A DNA stretch of 64,000 nt, from assembly GCF_029269825.1 (NCBI RefSeq), contig NZ_JARJHU010000001.1, positions 1,096,346 through 1,160,345 on the forward strand. Reading direction: 5' to 3'. Source of the DNA: Pedobacter sp. JY14-1. Lineage in GTDB: Bacteria > Bacteroidota > Bacteroidia > Sphingobacteriales > Sphingobacteriaceae. A model generated the notes under the pieces. It had not been told where the DNA came from and did no database searches. It was given only the letters and a program-made list of their open reading frames with translations. Position 1 is the stretch's first letter. The number at the start of each line of letters is the position of its first letter. Made by a program: the position numbers and the translations under genes. This document shows positions 51,633 through 61,270 of the stretch, in pieces.

Positions 51633-51647
51633 CTAACACAATTAGCA
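51631..51647. promoter_or_regulatory. Inverted repeat at the recA start site (candidate operator)
   Basis: TGCTAA-CACAA-TTAGCA, a perfect 6-bp inverted repeat. It begins inside the -7 element and spans the expected transcription start, the classic place for a repressor. It does not match the CTGT-N8-ACAG or GAAC-N4-GTTC LexA boxes known from other phyla. A role in DNA-damage control is inference. Confidence 0.45.
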
Positions 51648-51669
51648 AAAGACATTTATCTATATTACA

Positions 51670-52683
51670 ATGAGCGCAAACGCGGAAAAATTAAAAGCAT
51701 TGCAACTTACGCTGGATAAGTTGGAAAAATCCTATGGCAAGGGAACGGTCATGAAACTGGGAGACAACGCCGTGGAGCCGATTGAGGCCATCTCTACCGG
51801 ATCTATCAGCCTGGACATTGCACTGGGGATAGGTGGCGTACCCAAAGGCAGGATCATTGAGATCTATGGCCCTGAATCTTCCGGTAAAACAACACTGGCT
51901 ACGCACATCATCGCAGAAGCGCAGAAAAAAGGCGGGCTTGCGGCAATCATCGACGCAGAACATGCCTTTGATAAAGTATATGCAAAGAAACTGGGTGTAG
52001 ATGTGGATGACCTGCTGATCTCACAGCCGGACAACGGAGAACAGGCCCTGGAAATTGCAGACAACCTGATCCGCTCGGGAGCGATCGACGTGATCGTGAT
52101 CGACTCTGTAGCAGCACTGGTACCCAAGGCAGAGATTGAGGGCGAAATGGGCGATTCAAGAATGGGGCTTCAGGCGAGACTGATGTCGCAGGCGCTGCGT
52201 AAGCTGACCGGAACGATCTCCAAGACCGGATGCTGCTGTATCTTCATCAACCAGCTAAGGGAAAAGATAGGGGTCATGTTTGGTAATCCGGAAACGACTA
52301 CAGGCGGAAATGCCCTGAAATTCTATGCTTCGGTAAGGCTGGATATCCGCAGGACCTCGCAAATCAAGGATTCGGACGACGTATCCGGAAACAGAGTTAA
52401 GGTGAAGATCGTAAAAAATAAAGTAGCCCCTCCCTTCCGTCTGGCCGAGTTTGACATTATGTTCGGTGAGGGCATTTCGAAGACCGGGGAGATCATCGAC
52501 CTGGGCGTTGATTTCAATATCATCAAGAAGGCAGGATCGTGGTTCTCCTATGGTGACACGAAACTCGGACAGGGCAGGGATGCCGTCAAGCAACTGCTGC
52601 TCGACAATCCTGAACTTGCCGAAGAGATCGAAACCAAGATCAGGGAAGAAGTAACTGGTGAAAAGCTCGAAGACAGGGAATAA
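51670..52683 (+). CDS. recA: Recombinase A
   Basis: 337 residues. Walker [10 protein letters not shown] at 67-75, Walker [15 protein letters not shown]1/L2 loops ([37 protein letters not shown]) and the C-terminal domain with a short acidic tail ([11 protein letters not shown]). Known role: homologous recombination and repair. It follows nth but has its own strong promoter and a palindrome over the start site. A clean hairpin terminator follows. Confidence 0.98.
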   Translation: MSANAEKLKALQLTLDKLEKSYGKGTVMKLGDNAVEPIEAISTGSISLDIALGIGGVPKGRIIEIYGPESSGKTTLATHIIAEAQKKGGLAAIIDAEHAFDKVYAKKLGVDVDDLLISQPDNGEQALEIADNLIRSGAIDVIVIDSVAALVPKAEIEGEMGDSRMGLQARLMSQALRKLTGTISKTGCCCIFINQLREKIGVMFGNPETTTGGNALKFYASVRLDIRRTSQIKDSDDVSGNRVKVKIVKNKVAPPFRLAEFDIMFGEGISKTGEIIDLGVDFNIIKKAGSWFSYGDTKLGQGRDAVKQLLLDNPELAEEIETKIREEVTGEKLEDRE

Positions 52684-52703
52684 CCTGCTGTAAAAGCGAT
52701 CAT

Positions 52704-52732
52704 AAAAAGACAGGCCTTCGCCTGTCTTTTTT
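52704..52732. terminator. Terminator between recA and the convergent small gene
   Basis: AAAAAGACAGG and CCTGTCTTTTT flank CCTTCG; the stem is 11-12 bp with a small loop and a T run. Bidirectional, 20 bp past recA. Confidence 0.9.
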
Positions 52733-52949
52733 ATTTATAGCTGGGCCCGCTTTTCTGAATGACGCCGTTTTGCTTTTCCATGAAGTTGGCATCAAACTTC
52801 ACAATCGCAACGATAGCGATGATGGCCATCATAATCAGCACAAAAATACCTATATAACTTCTTTTTTTATCTTTCTGGAGCAACCAGGCCACGAACAGCA
52901 ATAGTGGCAGCAGCATCAAACCAAAAAATATCCAGCTCATTGTTCCCAT
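52731..52949 (-). CDS. Small membrane protein downstream of tsaD
   Basis: 72 residues (69 if started at Met4, 52940) with two hydrophobic helices: MSWIFFGLMLLPLLLFVAWLLQ and YIGIFVLIMMAIIAIVAIV, joined by KDKKRS. A soluble C-terminus (FDANFMEKQNGVIQKSGPSYK) follows. No family recognised. It is 11 bp downstream of tsaD on the same strand, so likely co-transcribed. Its end lies inside the recA terminator. Confidence 0.75.
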   Translation of the reverse strand: MGTMSWIFFGLMLLPLLLFVAWLLQKDKKRSYIGIFVLIMMAIIAIVAIVKFDANFMEKQNGVIQKSGPSYK

Positions 52950-52960
52950 ATCATTATCTT

Positions 52961-53971
52961 TTAAAATTCCATTCTCGCCAGAGGAGCTACGTCCTGCCCG
53001 ACAAAGTCCTGTTTCAAATATTTATAGTGTGCCGCGATGGCGATCATTCCCGCGTTGTCCGTGCAATACTGAAAAGCGGGAATGTAAATATTCCAGCCTA
53101 ATTCAGTTGCCGTTTCCTGCAATGCACCCCTTAAGCCACTGTTTGCAGATACGCCTCCTGCAATGGCAATTTCCTTGATTCCGTATTGCTTAGCTGCTTT
53201 CTTTAATTTGTTAAGCAGGATGTTGATGATGCTGTATTGCACGGAGGCACAAATGTCATCCAGATTCCTCACTGTAAATTCAGGATCTGCCTTCTCCTGG
53301 TCCCTGATGAAATAAAGAATAGAAGTCTTAAGGCCACTAAAGCTGTAGTCAAGATCTTTGATCTGAGGTTCTCCGAATTTATAGGCCAGCGGATTACCCG
53401 TCCGGGCATGTTTGTCAATAAGCGGCCCTCCGGGATAAGGCAGGTTAAGTATCTTTGCCGTCTTGTCAAAGGCTTCACCTGCGGCATCGTCAAGAGTTTC
53501 CCCTACAATCTCCATATCGAAATGACTGCTGACCAGCACGATCTGTGTATGGCCTCCCGATACCGTAAGGCACAAAAACGGAAATGAAGGCTTGGGCTCA
53601 TCGATAAAATGTGCAAGAATGTGTGCTTGCATATGATTAACAGAGATGAGCGGCAAGCTCAGGGCCAGGGCAAAGGACTTGGCAAAAGAAACGCCGACCA
53701 GAAGGGAACCCAGCAGTCCGGGCCCCTGGGTAAATGCTACTGCACTGAGATCAGACCTGGTAACACCGGCATCTTTGAGCGCCTGATGCACCACGGGCAC
53801 GATATTCTGCTGGTGCACGCGGGAAGCCAGCTCGGGGATCACCCCCCCATAATTTTGATGAATTGTTTGGTTTGCAATAACATTGGCCGTAATTTTGTCG
53901 TTATTACAGATGGCAACCGAAGTTTCGTCGCAGGAAGATTCTATGGCAAGTATTACAGGCACGTCGTTCAC
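52961..53971 (-). CDS. tsaD: tRNA N6-adenosine threonylcarbamoyltransferase TsaD
   Basis: 336 residues. ASKHA fold with ILAIESSCDETSVAI, metal-binding H113 and H117 in VNHMQAHILAH, TVSGGHTQIVL and GGVSANSGLR. Known role: with TsaB and TsaE transfers threonylcarbamoyl to A37 of ANN-decoding tRNAs. The ATG at 53971 lies 17-50 bp from the start of the divergent tamB, so the two promoters must overlap the coding sequences. A -7-like element TAATTTTG is found on the minus strand at 53992-53985. Confidence 0.97.
   Translation of the reverse strand: MNDVPVILAIESSCDETSVAICNNDKITANVIANQTIHQNYGGVIPELASRVHQQNIVPVVHQALKDAGVTRSDLSAVAFTQGPGLLGSLLVGVSFAKSFALALSLPLISVNHMQAHILAHFIDEPKPSFPFLCLTVSGGHTQIVLVSSHFDMEIVGETLDDAAGEAFDKTAKILNLPYPGGPLIDKHARTGNPLAYKFGEPQIKDLDYSFSGLKTSILYFIRDQEKADPEFTVRNLDDICASVQYSIINILLNKLKKAAKQYGIKEIAIAGGVSANSGLRGALQETATELGWNIYIPAFQYCTDNAGMIAIAAHYKYLKQDFVGQDVAPLARMEF
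53866..53897 (+). promoter_or_regulatory. Candidate tamB promoter inside tsaD
   Basis: TTTG (53866-53869), 20 nt, TAATTTTG (53890-53897), full match to both elements. It lies within the first 110 bp of tsaD, antisense to it. Transcription would start near 53905, leaving about 85 nt before the tamB reading frame. Confidence 0.55.
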
Positions 53972-53984
53972 GATTATTAGGCTA

Positions 53985-53992
53985 CAAAATTA
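53985..53992 (-). promoter_or_regulatory. Candidate -7 element of tsaD
   Basis: Reads TAATTTTG on the minus strand, 13 bp before the tsaD ATG, so the leader would be very short. No clear TTTG at -33. The element falls inside the first codons of the tamB frame. Confidence 0.35.
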
Positions 53993-54021
53993 TTAAAAAA
54001 CTATTAAAAATACTGCTTTGG

Positions 54022-57000
54022 TTGGTAGCAGCAGTTTTTATACTGCTCTGCATACTCATTTTCTCATTGCAATTCAAACCGGTACAGACCTTTGTGGCCA
54101 AGCGGGCAGCAGCATACCTGTCAGAAGAATTGAATACAAAGATATCGCTGACCGGTCTCTACATTAAACCTTTCAAGTCCGTAGTGCTGGAAAACCTGCT
54201 GGTACTTGATTTACAAAAGGACACTTTACTGAATACTCCCGAATTTATAGTGGACATTAACCGCTTTTCACTGAAGAAACGGGTCATGAACATCAATACA
54301 GTACAGATCAATAACGGCACTTTTTACCTTAAATCGTATAAGAACAGATCATCCAACCTGGATTTCATCATTGATTACTTTGACTCGGGCACATCATCGC
54401 CTAAAACAAGAAGCAAGCCTTTCGAAATCGGGCTTAAACGGGTGATCATCAATAATTTTGATTTCAGATACAAGAACTACAGAGTGGATACCGTCATTAA
54501 AGGTATAAATTTTGACGACGTCCATATGAAAGACTTTAACGGGATCTTTGAAGGGCTTAACACAAAGGATCACCTGTTCCAGGCGAACATCAAGAACCTC
54601 AGCTTCCGCGAAAAAAGCGGCTTCTACCTGAAGAACCTTTCCGCGGTGACCACGGTAGACAGCAACAGCATTGAACTTCAGAAGCTGATGCTGGTTACCG
54701 AAAAGAGCCGCCTGTCTGATTATTTCAGGATGCGCTTTAACAGATACAGGGACTTCAGGGATTTTGAAAACAAAGTGCGTATGAAGGCCAGTTTCAGGAA
54801 CAGCTTCATTTCATCGAAGGATGTGGCCTATTTTGCACCGGAACTGAATGATATGAAGCTGGAACTGGAAGTAGACGGACAGATAACTGGTCTGGTCAAC
54901 AACCTGAAAGCAAAGAAACTTCTGGTAAAGGCGGGCAAGGCGACTTATATTAAAGGAGATTTTTCGATACGTGGCCTTCCGGTCTGGCGGGAAACGTTCA
55001 TGGATTTCAAGATTGAGATGGCCGGCACCAACAAAACAGACCTGGACGAAATTGTAAGCGGCATTTCAGGAAAAAAAGGAAAACAAATCCCCGAAATCAT
55101 TTCAAAGTTCGGTAATGTAAACTTTAACGGCTCATTTACAGGCTTCCAGAATGACTTCATTGCCTATGGTGAGTTTAAAACGAAACTGGGGAGGCTGGCA
55201 TCAGATGTCAATATGAAAATTGACAAGCAGGGCGTTCCTTCTTACACAGGTACCGTAAAGACCTATGACTTTGATCTGGGTACACTGGTGAACGAACCGC
55301 TTTTGGGACGGCTAAGCTCCTCCCTGGCCATAAAGGGCCGGGGCACAGAAGTAAAGCATATGAATGAAGTCCTGAACGGGGACATTGCTTATATCGACTT
55401 CAACAAATACCGGTACCGCAATGTGAAGATCGACGGGACTTTTAATAAAAAATATTTTGACGGCAGTTTAAAGATCAATGATAAAAATGTCAGACTGGTA
55501 TTTGACGGTGGGGTAAACCTGAACCCGGCACTTCCCGTATTTAATTTCAAGGCAGAGATCAATAGCGCCAAACTGAAGGCCCTCAACCTCTATAAGGACT
55601 CACTCATGGTAGATGCAAAATTCGCGACGAATTTTTCAGGGACCAATCTGAACAACATACAAGGTCAGCTGATGATCAGTCAGATCCGGCTGGACAATGT
55701 GAAAGGGGTGTATCATATCGATTCCGTAAGACTGGAGGCCGCGGGCACGGGACAGGACAGGACCCTGGCCATCCATTCAGACGTGCTGGAGGCGAGTGTT
55801 ACCGGGCAGTATGACCTGAACACCATACCTTCCTATTACAAGGCGCTGGCCAGAAAGTACATTCCTTCCATGCAGATGCAAGTCTGGCCCTACGGCAAAC
55901 AGAAGTTCCAGTTTAACCTGAAGATCAAGCGTTTTGAGCCAATCGCACAATTGGTGGCACCAGGCCTGCAGATAGAGAACCAGGCTGCATTCACCGGAAA
56001 TTTTGATTCAGAACAAAATATAGCGACAGTAAACGGCTTCATTAAGAAGCTGAAGTACGGGGGTATGACGGTGAACAACATCATTCTTGACGAAAACACG
56101 TCTGCCGGTCAGCTCCAGGCAATCGTGACCTCCGACCGGGTAGATATCAACGATAGTCTGTTCATTAAAAACGTGAACATTTCCAATATCCTGCGCAACG
56201 ATAGTCTTGCGCTTAACATGAAACTGGCAGATGCTGAAGATGCCAACCAGCTGGACCTGAACGGACTGGTGGAGTTTGCAAAAGACACTACGGCAAAGAT
56301 CAGCATTTTGCCTTCGATCCTGAAGATCAATAATGAGGACTGGAAGATACAGGAAAAGGTAAACATCAACTTTCAGGGCGGCAAGACGAACATTGACAAT
56401 TTTGATCTGAGCAACGGCGACCAGATGATAACGGTGGACGGTATAGTTTCAGGTGAAAAAGATGATTTACTGCAAGTTGGCTTTAAGAACTTCAGCCTGA
56501 AAAGCCTGAATCCCTTTATGAAGGGTTTTGGCGTGCAGCTGGCAGGGCATCTGAATGGAAAAACCCGGATGTACAGCGTGTTGAAGTCACCAAGAATATC
56601 AGACAGCATCAGTGTAGATTCACTGACGTTTAATGATACCTATATCGGCAGGCTCACAGATACGTCTTCTTATGATCCGTCGCTTAAAATGGCCGGCATA
56701 CATACGAAGATCGTTGCAGACAACAGAGAAACCCTTAATGTGCTGGGCAACCTGGATTTCGACAAGAGGGAAATTGACCTGGGGGTAAAGCTGGATAAAA
56801 CTGAGCTCACCGTACTGGAACCATTGTTGAATAACCTGGTTTCCGATCTGAAGGGGCATGTTTCCGCAGACCTTACGGTAAAGGGGGCGCTGGACAAACC
56901 GGAGATCAACGGCGATATTTCTTTTGACCAGGGCAGAATGACGATCAACTACCTGAAAACAACTTATACGCTGAATGATGATGTAAGCGTAAACAACAGT

Positions 57001-58464
57001 GTGATCAGGCTGGATGAACTAAAGCTCCAGGATACAGAGGGCCACGAGGCAGTGGCAAGCGGATCTGTCGACCTTAACGACATCAACAACCCAACCCTGG
57101 ACGTTACCGTAAATGCGCAGAATTTCATGGCCCTCAACACAACCCAGAAAGACAACGCAGTATATTTCGGCAGGGCATATGGAACAGGCACCTTTAAGTT
57201 TAAGGGGCCCACGAATAACATTTTCATCGATATTGATGCAAAAACGGAAGAGGGAACTGTGTTCAACCTGCCGCTTAACAATTCAGAAACAGTTACCAGC
57301 AAGGATTTCATTACGTTTGTCAGCAAGGATACCGCAAAGGTCGTAAAACGCCAGACCAGCTTTGACGGCCTGACGATGAACCTCAAACTGAGCGTAGATG
57401 CAAACAGTACAGCCAATATCTTTACTTCCCTGGGCAACCTGAGCGGAAAAGGCTATTCAAAGAACCTGGAGCTGAACATCAACAGTCAGGGTGATTTCGA
57501 AATGACCGGCGACTATATCATAGAGTCAGGAAGTTTTGACTTTACCGCACAGGAGGTCATCAATAAGAAGTTTACCATCAGACAGGGCGGTACGATCAGG
57601 TGGACGGGCAACCCTTCTGCCGCGCAGATCAACCTGAAAGCAATCTATGCGGTAAGGGCCAGCCTCTCCGACCTTTATACAGCCGCCAACCGTGAAGCGG
57701 TGGGCAATACAAACCCTAGCGAACGGGTCTTGACAGAAGTAGAAATGGGATTGAGCGGATTATTGCTCCAGCCGGAGATCAAACTGGATATTTTCTTTCC
57801 ATCCAACCCTTCGATCAAAGAGGACATGCAGTCTTATTTCAGCGACGAAAACAACAGGTCTTTACAGGCGCTCAGCCTGATCATCCGAAGAAGTTTCGCA
57901 CCGGGCACCGGCAGGGAAGACTTCGGTAAACAGCTGACTTCCGGTGTCGCCAGTACTGCGACCGAATTGCTGTTCAACCAGTTCAACAATGTGCTCTCTT
58001 CCCTGAACCTCAACTTTGTCGACATCAATATCCGCTCGCTGAACGAAGCCAATGCCTCTTTCCGCTTTTTCAACAACAGGGTGGTCCTCAATGCAGGTAT
58101 TGTAGACAGAAGAAGTACCAATGACTTATCATTTGGTTTCAACAGCAACAATTTCGGCGGAGAAGTAGAATTGCTTACGCTGATCAAGAAGGACGGAAGC
58201 CTGGTGGGCAAACTGGCAAATAAACCCCCTACCCAACAGTCCAACTTCCTGACTGCGCTCAATCAGACCAATAACGTCACTTCACTTGGCCTGATCTATA
58301 CGCAGCAGTTTGACAGCTTCTCCGAGTTTCTGAAACGCATCACCGGCCAGCACCAAAAGGAGCAAAAAAAGAAAGCGGAAGAAAAGTCTTCGTCCGCTGA
58401 AAAGAAAGTAGCTCCAAACAAGGAAGCAGTAATTATCGACAATAAGAAGAACAGGAAAAGGTAA
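54022..58464 (+). CDS. TamB-like translocation and assembly module protein (DUF490)
   Basis: 1480 residues if started at the TTG at 54022, which cuts into the N-terminal membrane anchor. The frame stays open upstream to 53893 and the natural N-terminus appears to be KKLLKILLWLVAAVFILLC, which would need a rare ATT start at 53989/53992 or CTG at 54013. No in-frame ATG or GTG exists. After the anchor comes a very long beta-strand-rich region of short repeated strands (AsmA-like start at about 30-60: FVAKRAAAYLSEELNTKISL) and the C-terminal DUF490 domain (about 1150-1440, FLPSNPSIKEDMQSYF type: FFPSNPSIKEDMQSYFS). The tail is Lys/Glu-rich. Known role: inner-membrane-anchored bridge for outer-membrane protein or lipid transport. 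It meets ribBA end to end. Confidence 0.88.
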   Translation: MVAAVFILLCILIFSLQFKPVQTFVAKRAAAYLSEELNTKISLTGLYIKPFKSVVLENLLVLDLQKDTLLNTPEFIVDINRFSLKKRVMNINTVQINNGTFYLKSYKNRSSNLDFIIDYFDSGTSSPKTRSKPFEIGLKRVIINNFDFRYKNYRVDTVIKGINFDDVHMKDFNGIFEGLNTKDHLFQANIKNLSFREKSGFYLKNLSAVTTVDSNSIELQKLMLVTEKSRLSDYFRMRFNRYRDFRDFENKVRMKASFRNSFISSKDVAYFAPELNDMKLELEVDGQITGLVNNLKAKKLLVKAGKATYIKGDFSIRGLPVWRETFMDFKIEMAGTNKTDLDEIVSGISGKKGKQIPEIISKFGNVNFNGSFTGFQNDFIAYGEFKTKLGRLASDVNMKIDKQGVPSYTGTVKTYDFDLGTLVNEPLLGRLSSSLAIKGRGTEVKHMNEVLNGDIAYIDFNKYRYRNVKIDGTFNKKYFDGSLKINDKNVRLVFDGGVNLNPALPVFNFKAEINSAKLKALNLYKDSLMVDAKFATNFSGTNLNNIQGQLMISQIRLDNVKGVYHIDSVRLEAAGTGQDRTLAIHSDVLEASVTGQYDLNTIPSYYKALARKYIPSMQMQVWPYGKQKFQFNLKIKRFEPIAQLVAPGLQIENQAAFTGNFDSEQNIATVNGFIKKLKYGGMTVNNIILDENTSAGQLQAIVTSDRVDINDSLFIKNVNISNILRNDSLALNMKLADAEDANQLDLNGLVEFAKDTTAKISILPSILKINNEDWKIQEKVNINFQGGKTNIDNFDLSNGDQMITVDGIVSGEKDDLLQVGFKNFSLKSLNPFMKGFGVQLAGHLNGKTRMYSVLKSPRISDSISVDSLTFNDTYIGRLTDTSSYDPSLKMAGIHTKIVADNRETLNVLGNLDFDKREIDLGVKLDKTELTVLEPLLNNLVSDLKGHVSADLTVKGALDKPEINGDISFDQGRMTINYLKTTYTLNDDVSVNNSVIRLDELKLQDTEGHEAVASGSVDLNDINNPTLDVTVNAQNFMALNTTQKDNAVYFGRAYGTGTFKFKGPTNNIFIDIDAKTEEGTVFNLPLNNSETVTSKDFITFVSKDTAKVVKRQTSFDGLTMNLKLSVDANSTANIFTSLGNLSGKGYSKNLELNINSQGDFEMTGDYIIESGSFDFTAQEVINKKFTIRQGGTIRWTGNPSAAQINLKAIYAVRASLSDLYTAANREAVGNTNPSERVLTEVEMGLSGLLLQPEIKLDIFFPSNPSIKEDMQSYFSDENNRSLQALSLIIRRSFAPGTGREDFGKQLTSGVASTATELLFNQFNNVLSSLNLNFVDINIRSLNEANASFRFFNNRVVLNAGIVDRRSTNDLSFGFNSNNFGGEVELLTLIKKDGSLVGKLANKPPTQQSNFLTALNQTNNVTSLGLIYTQQFDSFSEFLKRITGQHQKEQKKKAEEKSSSAEKKVAPNKEAVIIDNKKNRKR

Positions 58465-59676
58465 TCAGCCTTTCATGATCTGATGCCCCATCTTGTCGCG
58501 TTTTGTTTTAAGATAAACTTCATTATGAACATTGCTGGCAATCTCAATAGGAACATTTTCCACGATCTCCAGTCCGTAGCCGATAAGGCCGGCCCGCTTC
58601 ATAGGGTTGTTGGACATCAGTCTCATTTTGGTAACACCCTGCGCACGAAGTATTTGAGCGCCAACACCATAATCACGTTCGTCACCCTTGAACCCTAATT
58701 TAATATTGGCCTCTACGGTATCAAAGCCGGCATCCTGAAGGTTGTAAGACCTGAGTTTGTTGATCAGGCCTATCCCCCTTCCCTCCTGGTTCATGTAAAC
58801 AATAACCCCTTTCCCCTCTTTGTGGATCATCTCCATTGCTTTATGGAGCTGAGGGCCGCAGTCGCACCGGCAGGAGCCAAAGATATCGCCGGTTACACAC
58901 GAGCTGTGCACCCGCGTTAGCACAGGTTCGTCTTCTGTCCATTCACCTTTGCTGATGGCAAGATGGGTAGCGTTGTTATCGATCTGGGTATAGGCCGTCA
59001 TCTTAAAATCACCCCAGGCTGTGGGCAGGTTGATCGTAACTTCCTGCCGGATCAGACTTTCCTTACATAACCTGTAAGCGATCAGGTCTTTTATGGAAAT
59101 GATCTTCAGCTGATGCTGCGCAGCAATCTTGATCAGGTCAGGCAATCTGGCCATTTCTCCGTCTTCCTTCAGTATCTCTACAAGCACGCCCGCCGGCTCC
59201 ATTCCCGCAAGCCTGGCGAGGTCTACTGCAGCCTCTGTATGACCGGAACGACGGAGTACGCCCCCTTCTTTTGCCCTTAGCGGAAAAATATGACCAGGAC
59301 GCCCAAGCTCTGCGGGATCGGTCTTTGGATTGATCAGCGCCATAATGGTCTTGGACCGGTCCGAAGCAGATATTCCGGTAGTACATCCGTGGCCCAGCAG
59401 ATCTACAGAAACCGTAAAATTGGTTTCATAAGCCGCGGTATTTTTTCCCACCATTGACTCCAGCCCCAATTCATCACAACGCTCTTCAGTAAGCGGTGCA
59501 CAAATTAGCCCCCTTCCGTAAGTGGCCATGAAATTAATGACTTCCGGTGAAGCGTTTGCTGCGGCAGTCAGGAAATCACCCTCATTTTCCCGGTCCTCAT
59601 CGTCTACAACAATAATAACCTTGCCCGCTTTTATATCCGCAACAGCATCTTCTATTGCATCCAGTTTAATTTCCAT
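58465..59676 (-). CDS. ribBA: Bifunctional 3,4-dihydroxy-2-butanone 4-phosphate synthase / GTP cyclohydrolase II
   Basis: 403 residues. N-terminal DHBP synthase (about 1-205) with [15 protein letters not shown] and [15 protein letters not shown]-terminal GTP cyclohydrolase II (about 207-400) with the zinc cysteines in [17 protein letters not shown] and the [11 protein letters not shown] motif. Known role: first committed steps of both branches of riboflavin synthesis. Its stop is directly against the tamB stop with no bases between. It follows an LptF/G permease gene on the same strand. The 134 bp upstream do not contain an FMN riboswitch. Confidence 0.97.
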   Translation of the reverse strand: MEIKLDAIEDAVADIKAGKVIIVVDDEDRENEGDFLTAAANASPEVINFMATYGRGLICAPLTEERCDELGLESMVGKNTAAYETNFTVSVDLLGHGCTTGISASDRSKTIMALINPKTDPAELGRPGHIFPLRAKEGGVLRRSGHTEAAVDLARLAGMEPAGVLVEILKEDGEMARLPDLIKIAAQHQLKIISIKDLIAYRLCKESLIRQEVTINLPTAWGDFKMTAYTQIDNNATHLAISKGEWTEDEPVLTRVHSSCVTGDIFGSCRCDCGPQLHKAMEMIHKEGKGVIVYMNQEGRGIGLINKLRSYNLQDAGFDTVEANIKLGFKGDERDYGVGAQILRAQGVTKMRLMSNNPMKRAGLIGYGLEIVENVPIEIASNVHNEVYLKTKRDKMGHQIMKG

Positions 59677-59810
59677 TTTTATGAATCTAAAACAGCTCCG
59701 GACGTTCCCTGAAAAACTGTTAATACAAACACAAAGTTACAATGTAATCGCTCAATTTATGATATTTAAAATATCATAAATAAGTAATGATGGCAACAGG
59801 GAGTCTCCTG

Positions 59811-61256
59811 CTACAGGCTTTTCCTTTTTCTCTTAAACAGATTGACAAAAAATTGTCTGAAATATTCCACATCAAATAAGGCAGAATCTACAGTGGCCTT
59901 ATAGGTTAAAAACGCCCCAAGCGGAGAAAGCAGAAAAATAGCCAGCCACATTCCGAAAAAGGAGCGGAGCGAACCCGTAGTTGCCGACTTTTCCGCCACC
60001 GTAGCAATGATGTGGTATAACAGAAAGAACACGATGGCCATGACTACCGGCAGGCCAAGTCCGCCCTTTCTGATGATGGCGCCAAGCGGAGCGCCGATAA
60101 AAAAAAGCAGCAGGCAAGAAGCAGCCAGTGTAAACTTACGCTGGTATTCCAGATCTACCCTGATGATGCTTCTCGTCTTGTCATCATAGTCTCCTGTCCG
60201 GGAAGCTACCGTCTGCAAAATGGTGCCGGCATTATCCTCTGCGGCCTGCAGCGCCATGAGCCGCTGTGCTTTAGGTATTTCTTTCAGCAGATCTCCCTTT
60301 ATCGGCCTTGCCGCTGTCCGTTCTCTTGTGTATCCTTTGGTATAGTTATTCTGCTTATAGTAACTGCCGATGTTCACCGCTGCAAACTTGTTAATGCTGT
60401 CCAGGTCTTTCCGGAGTGAATCTCCCTTCTTCCTGAGCCCCTTGAGGTTCAGCATCGCGGTATTGTTACGGAAATCCTGTTCGTCGGTCCTGACCATCTT
60501 GAAACTGGAAATATCAAACTTCTGGTCGGTCTCAGAAAACCTCATCCTGGTCAGCTCTTGTCTCGGGTTACTGTAGTTGTCCCTGCCTCCGGACTCCTCG
60601 TACCTCACCCCGTCCTTCAGTTTAAGAAAGAGATATTGGTCATTGCTCGACATTTTCCCTTCCTTTGCAAGTATTACCTTGGCAATACCATTGGTACTGG
60701 TATGGTCGTAAATGATGACGTTATACAAAGAAGTCCCATCGTCGCCTTTTTTGTCTACGCGTATAGCGTACCCGGGTATACTGCTGTTAAAAACACCAGG
60801 CTTTATAAGAAAAGAAAGTTTTTTATTGGTAATGTCCCAAAGCAGCGAACCAAACTTCAGATTCGCTTTGGGCAATATATAATCAGAGAAGAGGAAGGAA
60901 CTTATTGCGATCCCAACGATCAGTACCAACAGTGGCGTCATTGCCTTCTGGAGCGAAACCCCTGCAGATTTGATCGCCACAAGTTCGTAGTTCTCGCCCA
61001 ATGTTCCGAATGTCATAATAGAAGACAAAAGAATGGACAAAGGCAGCGCCATAGAAACATTGGCTGCGGAAGCATAATACATCAGCTCCAGGATCACGTA
61101 CCATTCAAATCCCTTTCCGATGAGATCATCTACGTACTTGAATAAAAAGAGCATAAGCAGGATGAACATCACAATAAAGAAAGTGACGAAGAAAGGACGT
61201 ATGAATGCTTTGATCAGAAGTAAGTGTATCTTTTTCAACAAGGCAAATTTACGCAA
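59811..61256 (-). CDS. LptF/LptG family lipopolysaccharide export permease (YjgP/YjgQ)
   Basis: 481 residues, longer than the 350-370 of E. coli LptF or LptG. Three N-terminal helices (FFVTFFIVMFILLMLFLFKYVDDLIGKG is the family start), a large periplasmic domain (about 115-380, with a Lys/Asp-rich insertion near 270-350), and three C-terminal helices (FTLAASCLLLFFIGAPLGAIIRKGG). Known role: inner-membrane part of the LPS transport machine. Bacteroidota often have several copies; whether this one acts as LptF or LptG cannot be decided. It lies between the START-like gene and ribBA. Confidence 0.92.
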   Translation of the reverse strand: MRKFALLKKIHLLLIKAFIRPFFVTFFIVMFILLMLFLFKYVDDLIGKGFEWYVILELMYYASAANVSMALPLSILLSSIMTFGTLGENYELVAIKSAGVSLQKAMTPLLVLIVGIAISSFLFSDYILPKANLKFGSLLWDITNKKLSFLIKPGVFNSSIPGYAIRVDKKGDDGTSLYNVIIYDHTSTNGIAKVILAKEGKMSSNDQYLFLKLKDGVRYEESGGRDNYSNPRQELTRMRFSETDQKFDISSFKMVRTDEQDFRNNTAMLNLKGLRKKGDSLRKDLDSINKFAAVNIGSYYKQNNYTKGYTRERTAARPIKGDLLKEIPKAQRLMALQAAEDNAGTILQTVASRTGDYDDKTRSIIRVDLEYQRKFTLAASCLLLFFIGAPLGAIIRKGGLGLPVVMAIVFFLLYHIIATVAEKSATTGSLRSFFGMWLAIFLLSPLGAFLTYKATVDSALFDVEYFRQFFVNLFKRKRKSL

Positions 61257-61270
61257 AGCATTTAAAAAAC

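Noticed and set aside
53609..53980. 123-residue plus-strand frame inside tsaD
   Set aside because: Antisense to strongly conserved TsaD motifs and ends at a stop before the tamB frame; not a tamB extension because it is in another frame.
59677..59810. FMN riboswitch before ribBA
   Set aside because: No conserved RFN-element core bases were seen in the 134 bp, and the space is too small for a full element with an expression platform.
60558..61145. 195-residue plus-strand frame inside the LptF/G gene
   Set aside because: Antisense to a gene with a clear family pattern, no recognisable domains.
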